Origin: Kineosporia sp. A_224
GTDB lineage: Bacteria; Actinomycetota; Actinomycetes; Actinomycetales; Kineosporiaceae
Length of the DNA: 33,024 nucleotides
Direction: 5' to 3'
NCBI RefSeq assembly: GCF_002198655.1
Contig: NZ_MWLN01000225.1
Location: forward strand, 10,056 to 43,079
Position numbers and translations under genes: made by a program. The notes beneath the pieces were generated by a model, which did not search any database, was not told the origin of the DNA, and saw nothing but the letters and a program-made list of their open reading frames with translations. Shown in pieces: positions 8,311 through 15,920 of the stretch (positions are counted from its first letter, which is position 1; the number at the start of each line of letters is the position of its first letter).

Positions 8311-9909
8311 TCACATCCTGAAGACGCCGTAGCCGCGGGCTCCCGCGACGGGCGCGCTGTGCGCTGCGGACAGGGCGAGCCCGAGGACGGTCCGGGTGTC
8401 CCGCGGGTCGATGACGCCGTCGTCGTAGACCCGCCCGGACAGGAACATCGGGAGCGACTCGGCCTCGACCTGGCGCTCGACGGCGGCCCGCAGGTGGGCG
8501 TCCGCCTCCTCGTCGAACGGCAGCCCGCGGGACTGCGCCGACGCGCGCGCGACGATCGACAGGACCCCCGCGAGCTGGGCCGGCCCCATGACCGCCGAGC
8601 GGGCCGACGGCCAGGTGAAGAGGAATCGGGGGTCGTAGGCCCGCCCGCACATCCCGTAGTGCCCGGCGCCGTACGAGGCGCCCATGAGCACCGAGAGGTG
8701 CGGCACGGTCGAGTTGGAGACGGCGTTGATCATCATCGAGCCGTGCTTGATGATGCCGCCCTGCTCGTAGGCCGCGCCGACCATGTAGCCGGTCGTGTTG
8801 TGGAGGAAGACGAGCGGGGTGTCGGCAGCGTTGGCGAGCTGGATGAACTGCGCCGCCTTCTGCGACTCCTCGCTGAAGAGCACGCCGCGCGCGTTGGCGA
8901 GCACCCCGACCGGGTAGCCGTGGACGCTGGCCCAGCCGGTGACGAGGCTCGTGCCGTAGAGCGGCTTGAACTCGTCGAGGTCCGAGCCGTCGACGACCCG
9001 GGCGACGACCTCGCGGGGGTCGAACGGGGAGCGCAGGTCGCCGGGGACGATCCCGAGCAGGTCGTCCGGGTCGTGGCGGGGCCCCGCGTAGACCGGTGCC
9101 GGGGCCGGGCCGGCCTTGCGGTGGTTGAGCCGGGCGACGATCCGGCGGCCGATCCGGATCGCGTCGTGCTCGTCGTCGGCGAGGTGGTCGGCGAGCCCGG
9201 AGCGGCGGGCGTGCATCTCCGCCCCGCCGAGCGACTCGTCGTCCGACTCCTCGCCCGTGGCCATCTTCACCAGCGGCGGCCCGCCGAGGAACACCTTCGA
9301 CTGCTCGCGGATCATGACGACGTGGTCGCTCATCCCGGGCAGGTAGGCCCCGCCGGCCGTGGAGTTGCCGAAGACGATGGCGATCGTCGGGATCCCGGCC
9401 GCGGACAGCCGCGTGATGTCCCGGAAGATCCGTCCGCCGGGGATGAAGATCTCCTTCTGGGTCGGCAGGTCGGCGCCGCCGGACTCGACGAGGTTGACCA
9501 GCGGCAGCCGGTTCTTCGCGGCGATGTCGAGCGCCCGGTAGGTCTTCGCGGCGGTCCACGGGTTCGTCGTCCCGCCCTTGACCGTGGGGTCGCTCGCGAC
9601 GACGACGCACTCGACGCCCTCGACGACCCCGATCCCGGTGACGACGCTCGCGCCGACCGTGAAGTCGCTGCCCCACGCGGCGAGCGGGGACAGCTCGAGG
9701 AACGGGGAGTCGCGGTCGAGGAGCAGCTCGATGCGTTCGCGCGCCAGGAGCTTGCCGCGGGCCCGGTGCCGGGCGACGGCCTTCTCGCCGCCGCCCGCGA
9801 CGGCCGCCGCGTGCTGCGCCTCGACCTCCGCGAGCCGGGCGAGCATCGTCTCCCGGTTCGCGACGGCGTCCGCCGAGCGCGGGTCGAACGTGCTCCTCAG
9901 AGCGGTCAC
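8311..9909 (-). CDS. Acyl-CoA carboxylase, beta (carboxyltransferase) subunit
   Basis: Transfers the carboxyl group from biotin to an acyl-CoA; 532 residues. Crotonase-type carboxyltransferase motifs include RHRARGKLLARERIELLLD, SDPTVKGGTTNPWT, NLVESGGADLPTQ, GNSTAGGAYLPGMSD, FLGGPPLVKMATGEE and, in the second half, FLHNTTGYMVGAAYEQGG and MGASYGAGHYGMCGRAYDP. These are closest to methylcrotonyl-/geranyl-CoA carboxylase beta chains rather than to PccB/AccD. The loop after LPTQ (KEIFIPGGRIFRD) is about three residues shorter than in methylcrotonyl-CoA carboxylases as I remember them. The GTG at 9909 overlaps the AtuA stop by 4 bases (GTGA), so translation is coupled. Confidence 0.94.
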   Translation of the reverse strand: MTALRSTFDPRSADAVANRETMLARLAEVEAQHAAAVAGGGEKAVARHRARGKLLARERIELLLDRDSPFLELSPLAAWGSDFTVGASVVTGIGVVEGVECVVVASDPTVKGGTTNPWTAAKTYRALDIAAKNRLPLVNLVESGGADLPTQKEIFIPGGRIFRDITRLSAAGIPTIAIVFGNSTAGGAYLPGMSDHVVMIREQSKVFLGGPPLVKMATGEESDDESLGGAEMHARRSGLADHLADDEHDAIRIGRRIVARLNHRKAGPAPAPVYAGPRHDPDDLLGIVPGDLRSPFDPREVVARVVDGSDLDEFKPLYGTSLVTGWASVHGYPVGVLANARGVLFSEESQKAAQFIQLANAADTPLVFLHNTTGYMVGAAYEQGGIIKHGSMMINAVSNSTVPHLSVLMGASYGAGHYGMCGRAYDPRFLFTWPSARSAVMGPAQLAGVLSIVARASAQSRGLPFDEEADAHLRAAVERQVEAESLPMFLSGRVYDDGVIDPRDTRTVLGLALSAAHSAPVAGARGYGVFRM

Positions 9910-11678
9910 AGCAGCGCCTCCGGGATGTCGACGACGCGGGAGCGCAGCCACTCGGCCAGCCCCTTGGCCTGCGGGTCGAAGCGGTGCTGGGCGGCCACCC
10001 CTTCGCCGAGGACCCCCTCGACGACGAAGTTCACCGCCCGCAGGTTCGCGAGCACCGACCGGGTGACCGGCAGGTCGGCGGTCTCGGGCAGCAGGGCCCG
10101 GAACGTCTCGACGGTGAGGCTGCGCTCGAGCCACGGCCAGACGTCGGGCGTCCGGGCCCAGACGCCGACGTTGGCGCTGCCGCCCTTGTCCCCGGAACGG
10201 GCGCCGACGACGGTGCCCAGCGGGGCGCGGCGGGTCGGAGCACCCGGCGCGCAGCCCGCCGGCAGGTCCGGTGCCGGGGCGGCGAGGGCGTCGTCCGGGG
10301 CCGTGGACGCGCTCTCGCGCAACGGGTTCGGCGGGACGACGACCCGGACGCCGTCCGGCAGCACAGCGACCTGCTCGACGTCCGCGGCGTCGACGGCGGC
10401 GGCGGTGAAGACGCCGTACGGGCTCGCGTCCCCGGGCGGGGCGGTGAGGTGGAAGCCCGGGTAGCCGGCCAGGGCCAGCTCGACGGCGGCCGCGGAGAAC
10501 GCCCGGCCGACGACCTTCGGGTCGCCGTCCTTGACGGCGCAGCGCAGGAAGGCGCTCGCCTCCTCCTGGGTCGCGGCGTCCGGGTGGTCGGTGCGGGCGA
10601 GCGTCCACCGGACCTCGCGCGGCGAGCGGGGCAGCGCCGCGAGGGCGTGCTCGAGCTGGGCCCGCGCGAGCGTCGCCTTGGCCTCGACGTCGAGACCCGT
10701 GAGCACGAAGGTCACCTCGTTGCGGAACCCGCCGAGGCCGGCGAGCCCGGCCTTGAGGGTCGCGGGCGGCCGTTCGCCGCGGACGCCCTCGATCCGCACC
10801 CGGTCGGGGCCCTCCTGCACGAGGTGCACGGTGTCGAGCCGGGTCACGACGTCGGGGCCGGGGTAGCGGGGGCCGGCGACCTCGTAGAGCAGCTGGGCCG
10901 TCACGGTTCCGACGGTCACCGCACCGCCGGTGCCGGGGTGCTTCGTGACGACGCTGCTGCCGTCGGCGTGCACCTCGACGAGCGGGAAGCCGGGGCGGGT
11001 GAGGTCGGTGCCCGCGGCGAGCAGGTCGGCGAAGAGCGCGTAGTTGCCGCCGGTCGCCTGGGCGCCGCACTCGACGACGTGCCCGGCGACGACGGCGCCG
11101 GCCAGCGCGTCGAGGCAGGCCGGGTCGTCCGCGCGCCAGCCGAAGTGCGCCGCGGCCGGCCCGACGACGAGCGAGGCGTCGGTGACCCGGCCGGTGACGA
11201 CGACGTCGGCCCCGGCGTCCAGGCAGGCCGCGATGCCCCAGCCGCCGAGGTAGGCGTTGGCGGCCACCGGCTGCGCACCGTGCCGGCCCACCGCGTCGAG
11301 GCCGAGGGCGGCCGCGCGGGGCAGGAGGTCGTCGCCCTCGACGTGGGCGACGCGCACGTCGAGCCCGAGCCGGTCCGCGAGCGCCCGGACGGCGTCCGCG
11401 AGGCCGGCGGGGTTGACGCCGCCCGCGTTGGTGACGATCTTCACGCCTCGGTCGAGCGCCGTCCCGAGCGTGCCCTCGAGCTGGCGCAGGAACGTCTTCG
11501 CATACCCGGTCGCCGGGTCCTTCGCACGGTCCCGACCGAGGATGAGCATGGTCAGCTCGGCGAGGTAGTCGCCGGTGAGGACGTCGAGGTCGCCGCCGGA
11601 GAGCATCTCGGCCACCGCGGAGAACCGGTCGCCGTAGAAGCCGGACGCGTTGCCGATCCGCAGCGGGGGCCGGGTCAC
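9906..11678 (-). CDS. AtuA-family protein (DUF1446), acyclic terpene utilisation-like
   Basis: Protein of 590 residues with the two-part AtuA architecture. Residues ~1-450 are the DUF1446 domain, with RIGNASGFYGDRFSA, GGDLDVLTGDYLAELTM, KIVTNAGGVNPAGLADAV, VVVTGRVTDASLVVGPA and VECGAQATGGNY. Residues ~480-590 are the small C-terminal AtuA-like domain with ARSGDKGGSANVGVWAR. AtuA is required for citronellol/geraniol degradation in Pseudomonas but its reaction is not established to my knowledge; acyl-CoA hydrolase or lyase roles have been proposed. Here it is coupled by GTGA overlaps both to the DinB-type gene before it and to the carboxylase after it, which ties it to the carboxylated intermediate. 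It might supply the missing C-C cleavage or CoA-removal step. Confidence 0.92.
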   Translation of the reverse strand: MTRPPLRIGNASGFYGDRFSAVAEMLSGGDLDVLTGDYLAELTMLILGRDRAKDPATGYAKTFLRQLEGTLGTALDRGVKIVTNAGGVNPAGLADAVRALADRLGLDVRVAHVEGDDLLPRAAALGLDAVGRHGAQPVAANAYLGGWGIAACLDAGADVVVTGRVTDASLVVGPAAAHFGWRADDPACLDALAGAVVAGHVVECGAQATGGNYALFADLLAAGTDLTRPGFPLVEVHADGSSVVTKHPGTGGAVTVGTVTAQLLYEVAGPRYPGPDVVTRLDTVHLVQEGPDRVRIEGVRGERPPATLKAGLAGLGGFRNEVTFVLTGLDVEAKATLARAQLEHALAALPRSPREVRWTLARTDHPDAATQEEASAFLRCAVKDGDPKVVGRAFSAAAVELALAGYPGFHLTAPPGDASPYGVFTAAAVDAADVEQVAVLPDGVRVVVPPNPLRESASTAPDDALAAPAPDLPAGCAPGAPTRRAPLGTVVGARSGDKGGSANVGVWARTPDVWPWLERSLTVETFRALLPETADLPVTRSVLANLRAVNFVVEGVLGEGVAAQHRFDPQAKGLAEWLRSRVVDIPEALL

Positions 11679-12487
11679 GCCCGCTCCCCCGCCGGCCGCC
11701 CGGCCCCCGGAGGGCCGGCGAACGCCTGCGCGACGTCGAGCCAGGCGTCGGCGTCCGGGCCGGTCGCGACGAGCGCGGTGTCCGCGCGGTGCCGGCGCCG
11801 GGCGGCGAGCAGGCACAGGTCGAGCGCCGGCCCGGTGACGTGCTGCGCGGCGTCCGGCGGGCCGAACACCCACGTGCCCCCGTCCGGTGCGGTGAGCTCG
11901 ACCCGGATCTCGTCGGCGGGGGGCGGGCGACCGTGCACGGCGAAGGAGAAGCCCGTCGTCCGGACGGCGAGGCGCGCCACGTGCCGCAGCCGCGCCGTCG
12001 GCACCCGGGTGACCCCGAGCGCGTCGGCGACGTCCTGGCCGTGCGCCCAGGTCTCCATGAGGCGGGCCGTCGCCATCGAGGTCGCCGCCATCGGCGGCCC
12101 GAACCAGGGCAGCTTCGTGCCGTCGGGCACGGCCCGCAGCGCGGCGTCGAGGGCTGCACGGGCGCTGCGCCAGCGGGTGAGCAGCGCACCGCCGGACGCT
12201 GCCGCGCCGGTCTCGGCCTCGCGGTCGACGACGTGCTCGGGCGCCTCGCCGGAGGCGAGCAGCGCCTGCACCGCCGCGAGGAACGCGGCCGGGTCGGTCG
12301 CGGCGAGCGCGGCGATCTCGTCGGTCCAGGCGAGGTGGGCGATCTGGTGGGCGACGGTCCAGCCGGGGGCGGGGGTGGCCGACCGCCAGGTCGCGGCGCC
12401 GTCCGTCGGCCCGTCGGGGAGGTCCGCGACGAGCGCGTCGAGGTCGGCACACTCCGCGCGCAGGTCGGTGAGCACCTCGTCGAGCAT
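11675..12487 (-). CDS. TIGR03084-type DinB/MDMPI-fold metal-binding protein
   Basis: First gene of the catabolic operon, 270 residues. It has the mycothiol-maleylpyruvate-isomerase-like N-terminal fold: a helical segment with PGWTVAHQIAHLAWTDE (two His) and a later METWAHGQDVADALG (Glu and His), which supply the usual metal-binding triad. The C-terminal ~90 residues contain GFSFAVHGRPPP and end in a Pro/Gly-rich tail. Proteins of this family accompany AtuA genes in actinobacteria; no reaction is known to me. A mycothiol-dependent or hydrolytic role is possible but unproven. The start is the ATG at 12487, with AGGAGG seven bases upstream. It shares the 189-base divergent promoter region with the luciferase-like gene. 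Confidence 0.85.
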   Translation of the reverse strand: MLDEVLTDLRAECADLDALVADLPDGPTDGAATWRSATPAPGWTVAHQIAHLAWTDEIAALAATDPAAFLAAVQALLASGEAPEHVVDREAETGAAASGGALLTRWRSARAALDAALRAVPDGTKLPWFGPPMAATSMATARLMETWAHGQDVADALGVTRVPTARLRHVARLAVRTTGFSFAVHGRPPPADEIRVELTAPDGGTWVFGPPDAAQHVTGPALDLCLLAARRRHRADTALVATGPDADAWLDVAQAFAGPPGAGRPAGERA

Positions 12488-12553
12488 CGCTGCACCTCCT
12501 GCGCCGCGGCGCCGTCGCCGCCCCAGGAGGGTGACACGGGCCCTCGCGACAAA

Positions 12554-12649
12554 TCAAGCACGTCTGCTTTGTTCTGCACAGCCGTGCAGCCGTGGGTGCC
12601 TGCATGCGGGCGCCCCGACACCCGTCTGCATCCACCCATCGCTGCACGG
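12554..12649. promoter_or_regulatory. Nested inverted repeats in a divergent promoter region
   Basis: Three inverted repeats lie between the two divergent genes: AAGCA-CGTC-TGCTT at 12556-12569, CTGCAC-AGCC-GTGCAG at 12574-12589, and an imperfect pair of about 29 bases at 12582-12610 and 12621-12649 (CCGTGCAG... facing ...GCTGCACGG). The CTGCAC/GTGCAG half-site is used more than once. This layout suits dimeric repressor binding, perhaps by the TetR encoded at the other end of the operon. Confidence 0.5.
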
Positions 12650-12664
12650 GTGCGGCCGACCCGA

Positions 12665-12670
12665 GACACT
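12665..12670 (+). promoter_or_regulatory. Candidate -10 hexamer for leaderless start of the LLM gene
   Basis: GACACT stands six bases before the ATG at 12677, and no Shine-Dalgarno sequence is visible. An NANNNT hexamer five to seven bases before the start codon is the usual sign of leaderless transcription in actinobacteria. Confidence 0.4.
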
Positions 12671-12676
12671 GGCGCC

Positions 12677-14257
12677 ATGCCCGACTACGGCCACGACCTG
12701 ATCTTCGGCACCTTCATCACCCCGGAGGCCGCCGCGGCCGAGCGGGTCGTCGCCCTCGCCCGGCTCACGGACGCCGTCGGTCTCGACCTCGTGACGGTGC
12801 AGGACCACCCGTACCAGCCGACGTTCCTCGAGACCTGGACCCTGCTGTCGGTCATCGCGGCGTCGACCCAGTCGGTGCGCGTCGTCCCCAACGTCGCGAA
12901 CCTGCCGCTGCGCCCGCCCGCCGTCCTCGCCCGGGCCGCGGCGAGCCTGGACCTGCTGAGCAACGGCCGGGTCGAGCTGGGCCTGGGCACGGGCGCCTTC
13001 TGGGACGCCATCGCCGCGAACGGCGGCCCCCGCCGCACGCCCGGCGAGGCCGTCGGGGCGCTCGAGGAGGGGATCGCCGTCATCCGCGGACTGTGGGCGG
13101 ACGGCGGCGCGGTCCGGGTGGACGGCGAGCACTACTCGGTCGTCGGGGCCAAGGCCGGCCCGGCGCCGGCGCACCCGATCGGGATCTGGCTCGGCGCGTA
13201 CAAGCCGCGGATGCTCGCGGTGACCGGACGGCTCGCCGACGGCTGGTGGCCGAGCCTCGGCTACGCCGCTCCCGACACGCTCGCAGCGATGAACGCCCGC
13301 ATCGACGAGGCGGCGGAGGCGGCCGGCCGCGGGGCCCAGGACGTCCGGCGGCTCTACAACGTGCACGGCCGGTTCACGGTGCAGGGCAACGGGTTCCTCT
13401 CCGGGCCGGCCGAGCAGTGGGCGGAGGAGCTCGCCGACCTCACGCTCACGCAGGGGATGAGCGGCTTCGTCCTCGGCAGCGACGACGCCGACGACATCCA
13501 GCGGTTCGCCGCCGAGGTGGTGCCCGCCGTCCGCGAGATCGTCGCCGCCGAGCGCACCAGGGCGCAGCAGCCGGCCACCACCGGGCCGGTCGACCTCGGC
13601 GGGCCGGTGGAACCGGCCCACGTCGACGTCGCCACCGGCGCCCCGGTCTGGCCCGCCGGGCTCGCGGTCACCCCGACCCCGGACGACGGGACCCGGCGCA
13701 GCGCCGTCCGGCCCTGGGACGAGGCGACCCGGCCCGTCGTCGCGCCGCCCGACCCGGCCCGCCCCTACACCGCCCACGAGCAGGCCGCCGGGCAGCACCT
13801 CGTCGACGTCCACGACCACCTGCGCAGCGAGCTGCGCCAGGTGCAGGGCCTCGTCGAGCAGGTCGCCGCCGGCACCCTGGACGCCGGCACCGCCCGGTCG
13901 CACATCAACGCGATGACCATGCGGCAGAACAGCTGGACGGTCGGCGCCTACTGCGCGTCGTACTGCCGTGTCGTCACGGTCCACCACACGCTCGAGGACG
14001 AGAGCGTCTTCCCGCACCTGCGCCGCGCCGAGCCCCGCCTCACGCCCGTGCTCGACCGGCTCGCCGAGGAGCACCTCGCGATCCACGGCGTCCTCGAACG
14101 GGTCGACCAGGCCCTCGTCGCCTTCGTCGCGCCGGGCAGCGCGGGCACGGCGCCTCTCCGGGAGGCCGTAGACCTGCTCTCGGACACCCTGCTGAGCCAC
14201 CTCTCGTACGAGGAGCACCAGCTCGTGGAACCGTTGGCCCGCCACGGCTTCTACTGA
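12677..14257 (+). CDS. Luciferase-like flavin monooxygenase fused to a hemerythrin domain
   Basis: Protein of 526 residues with two domains. Residues ~1-300 are a luciferase-like (LLM) flavin/F420-dependent oxidoreductase, with LIFGTFITPE, DLVTVQDHPYQPTFLETW, LASLDLLS-type NGRVELGLGTGAFWDA and a PIGIWLGAYKPRML strand. A Pro/Asp-rich linker (~300-365) leads to a hemerythrin HHE four-helix domain (~370-526) with HLVDVHDHLRSEL, VVTVHHTLEDESVFPHL, EEHLAIHGVLE and LSHLSYEEHQLVEPL; these supply the expected di-iron His/Glu/Asp ligands. The pairing suggests oxygen delivery to, or redox sensing by, the flavin site (inference). It is transcribed away from the terpene-like operon from a shared control region and may act in the same pathway. 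The stop codon faces the beta-glucosidase stop 20 bases away. Confidence 0.93.
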   Translation: MPDYGHDLIFGTFITPEAAAAERVVALARLTDAVGLDLVTVQDHPYQPTFLETWTLLSVIAASTQSVRVVPNVANLPLRPPAVLARAAASLDLLSNGRVELGLGTGAFWDAIAANGGPRRTPGEAVGALEEGIAVIRGLWADGGAVRVDGEHYSVVGAKAGPAPAHPIGIWLGAYKPRMLAVTGRLADGWWPSLGYAAPDTLAAMNARIDEAAEAAGRGAQDVRRLYNVHGRFTVQGNGFLSGPAEQWAEELADLTLTQGMSGFVLGSDDADDIQRFAAEVVPAVREIVAAERTRAQQPATTGPVDLGGPVEPAHVDVATGAPVWPAGLAVTPTPDDGTRRSAVRPWDEATRPVVAPPDPARPYTAHEQAAGQHLVDVHDHLRSELRQVQGLVEQVAAGTLDAGTARSHINAMTMRQNSWTVGAYCASYCRVVTVHHTLEDESVFPHLRRAEPRLTPVLDRLAEEHLAIHGVLERVDQALVAFVAPGSAGTAPLREAVDLLSDTLLSHLSYEEHQLVEPLARHGFY

Positions 14258-14277
14258 GCGGGAACCCTACGACCGCG

Positions 14278-15678
14278 TCACGGCGTACCGTGCCGGGCGA
14301 TGACGTCGCGGTACCAGAGCGCACTGTCCTTCGGGGTGCGCTCGAGGGTGTCGTAGTCGACGCGGACGATCCCGAAGCGCTGGTCGTAGCCGCGGGCCCA
14401 CTCGAAGTTGTCCATGAGGGACCACGCGAGGTAGCCGCGGACGTCGGCGCCGCGCTCGATCGCCCGGCCGACGGCGTTGATGTGGCCGTCGAGGTAGGCG
14501 GTCCGGTCGGCGTCGTGGACGGCGCCGTCCGCGCTGACGACGTCGGGGAACGCCGCACCGTTCTCGGTGATCATGAGCGGCAGCCCGGGGGCGCGCCGGT
14601 GCAGGCGGACCAGCAGGTCCTCCAGCCCCGAGGGGTCGATGCTCCAGCCCATCGTCGTGTAGGGCGGGCCCTGGTCGACGAAGTCGACGTCCTCGCTGCC
14701 GACCCACGGGGACGCCTCCGAGTCGCCGTGGCCGTCGGCCTGGACCCGCGGCCCGACGCCGTCCCAGGCCTGGACGACGGTCGGCGTGTAGTAGTTCACG
14801 CCGAGGACGTCGAGGCGCTGGGCGGCGGTCTTCTCGTCGCCGTCACGGACGAAGGACCAGTCGGTGACGGACGCCGTGTCCGCGAGCAGCGCGGCCGGGT
14901 AGGCACCGTCGAGCATCGGACCGAGGAAGACCTGGTTGCCGACGCGGTCGATCCGGGCCGCCGCCTCGACGTCGGCGGCGCTCGCGGGGTCGGCCGGGCG
15001 GACCTCGTGGAGGTTGAGGGTCACCGAGCAGCGTGCGGCGTCGCCGAGGACGCCGCGGATCGCCTGGACGGCGAGACCGTGCCCGAGGTTGAGGTGGTGC
15101 GCGGCGGCGAGCGCGGCCGCCGGCTCCCGGCGGCCGGGCGCGTGCACACCCGAGCCGTAGCCGAGGTACGCCGTGCACCACGGCTCGTTGAGCGTCGTCC
15201 AGGTGTGGACCCGGTCACCGAGCGCGCCGGCGAGCACCGACGCGTACTCGGCGAACCGGTAGGCGGTCTCCCGCTCGGGCCAGCCGCCGGCGTCCTCGAG
15301 GGGCTGCGGGAGGTCCCAGTGGTAGAGCGTCGCGATCGGCCGGATCCCCTTGTCCAGCAACGCGTCGACGAGCCGGGAGTAGAAGTCGAGCCCGGCCTGG
15401 TTCACCGCGCCCGAGCCGGTCGGCACGATGCGCGGCCAGGCGACCGAGAAGCGGTAGCCCTGCAGCCCGAGGCCGGCCATGAGCGCGACGTCGGCGTCGA
15501 CCCGGTGGTAGTGGTCGCACGCGACGTCACCGGTCGCGCCGTCCAGGGTCAGCCCGGGGGTGTGGGAGAAGGTGTCCCAGATCGACGGGCCGCGGCCGTC
15601 CTCGGTCGCCGCCCCCTCGATCTGGTAGGACGCGGTCGCCGCGCCCCACAGGAACCCCTCCGGGAACGTCATTCCCAT
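14278..15678 (-). CDS. GH1 beta-glucosidase, BglC-like
   Basis: Retaining glycoside hydrolase family 1 enzyme of 466 residues, cleaving beta-glucosides such as cellobiose in the cytoplasm; no signal peptide. The start ATG at 15678 follows GGAGG by five bases. Family signatures are the N-terminal [19 protein letters not shown], the acid/base TLNEP (Glu165), the tyrosine motif VNYYTP, the nucleophile LMITENGA (Glu372) and the C-terminal [14 protein letters not shown]. Length matches bacterial GH1 enzymes. A CebR-type operator about 90 bases upstream suggests control by cellobiose/cellotriose, as for bglC in Streptomyces. No transporter or cebR gene is in this window. Confidence 0.95.
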   Translation of the reverse strand: MGMTFPEGFLWGAATASYQIEGAATEDGRGPSIWDTFSHTPGLTLDGATGDVACDHYHRVDADVALMAGLGLQGYRFSVAWPRIVPTGSGAVNQAGLDFYSRLVDALLDKGIRPIATLYHWDLPQPLEDAGGWPERETAYRFAEYASVLAGALGDRVHTWTTLNEPWCTAYLGYGSGVHAPGRREPAAALAAAHHLNLGHGLAVQAIRGVLGDAARCSVTLNLHEVRPADPASAADVEAAARIDRVGNQVFLGPMLDGAYPAALLADTASVTDWSFVRDGDEKTAAQRLDVLGVNYYTPTVVQAWDGVGPRVQADGHGDSEASPWVGSEDVDFVDQGPPYTTMGWSIDPSGLEDLLVRLHRRAPGLPLMITENGAAFPDVVSADGAVHDADRTAYLDGHINAVGRAIERGADVRGYLAWSLMDNFEWARGYDQRFGIVRVDYDTLERTPKDSALWYRDVIARHGTP

Positions 15679-15768
15679 ACGTGCCTCCAGCGGTCGTGTC
15701 GGTCGTGCAGGTCACCCGTCGCGGCGACCATCCTGTACCGGTCCAGGTGGCACGCTACCCGGTCCTGC

Positions 15769-15782
15769 TGGGAGCGCTCCCG
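15769..15782. promoter_or_regulatory. CebR box (cello-oligosaccharide repressor operator)
   Basis: TGGGAGCGCTCCCG contains the perfect palindrome GGGAGCGCTCCC and matches the Streptomyces CebR box TGGGAGCGCTCCCA at 13 of 14 bases. It lies in the region between the beta-glucosidase and NRPS genes, about 90 bases before the former's start. The match is to a known operator of a LacI-family repressor; binding here is inferred. Confidence 0.8.
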
Positions 15783-15920
15783 TCCGTGCGCCGGGCGGCA
15801 CGTCCGACACGCGGTCATCCTGGCGGGACCTGCCCCCGGACCAGGAGGATGGTCACGGTCGGGGCCGGACGGCGCACCCCGCCCGGGGACGTCCCGCCGC
15901 ACGCCGCACGGAGGTGACCG

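Noticed and set aside
8311-12678. Single minus-strand frame covering carboxylase beta and the genes before it
   Set aside because: Only the 8311-9909 part has conserved motifs. The upstream part is out of frame with AtuA and the DinB-type gene, and the GTG at 9909 is in the normal GTGA coupling position.
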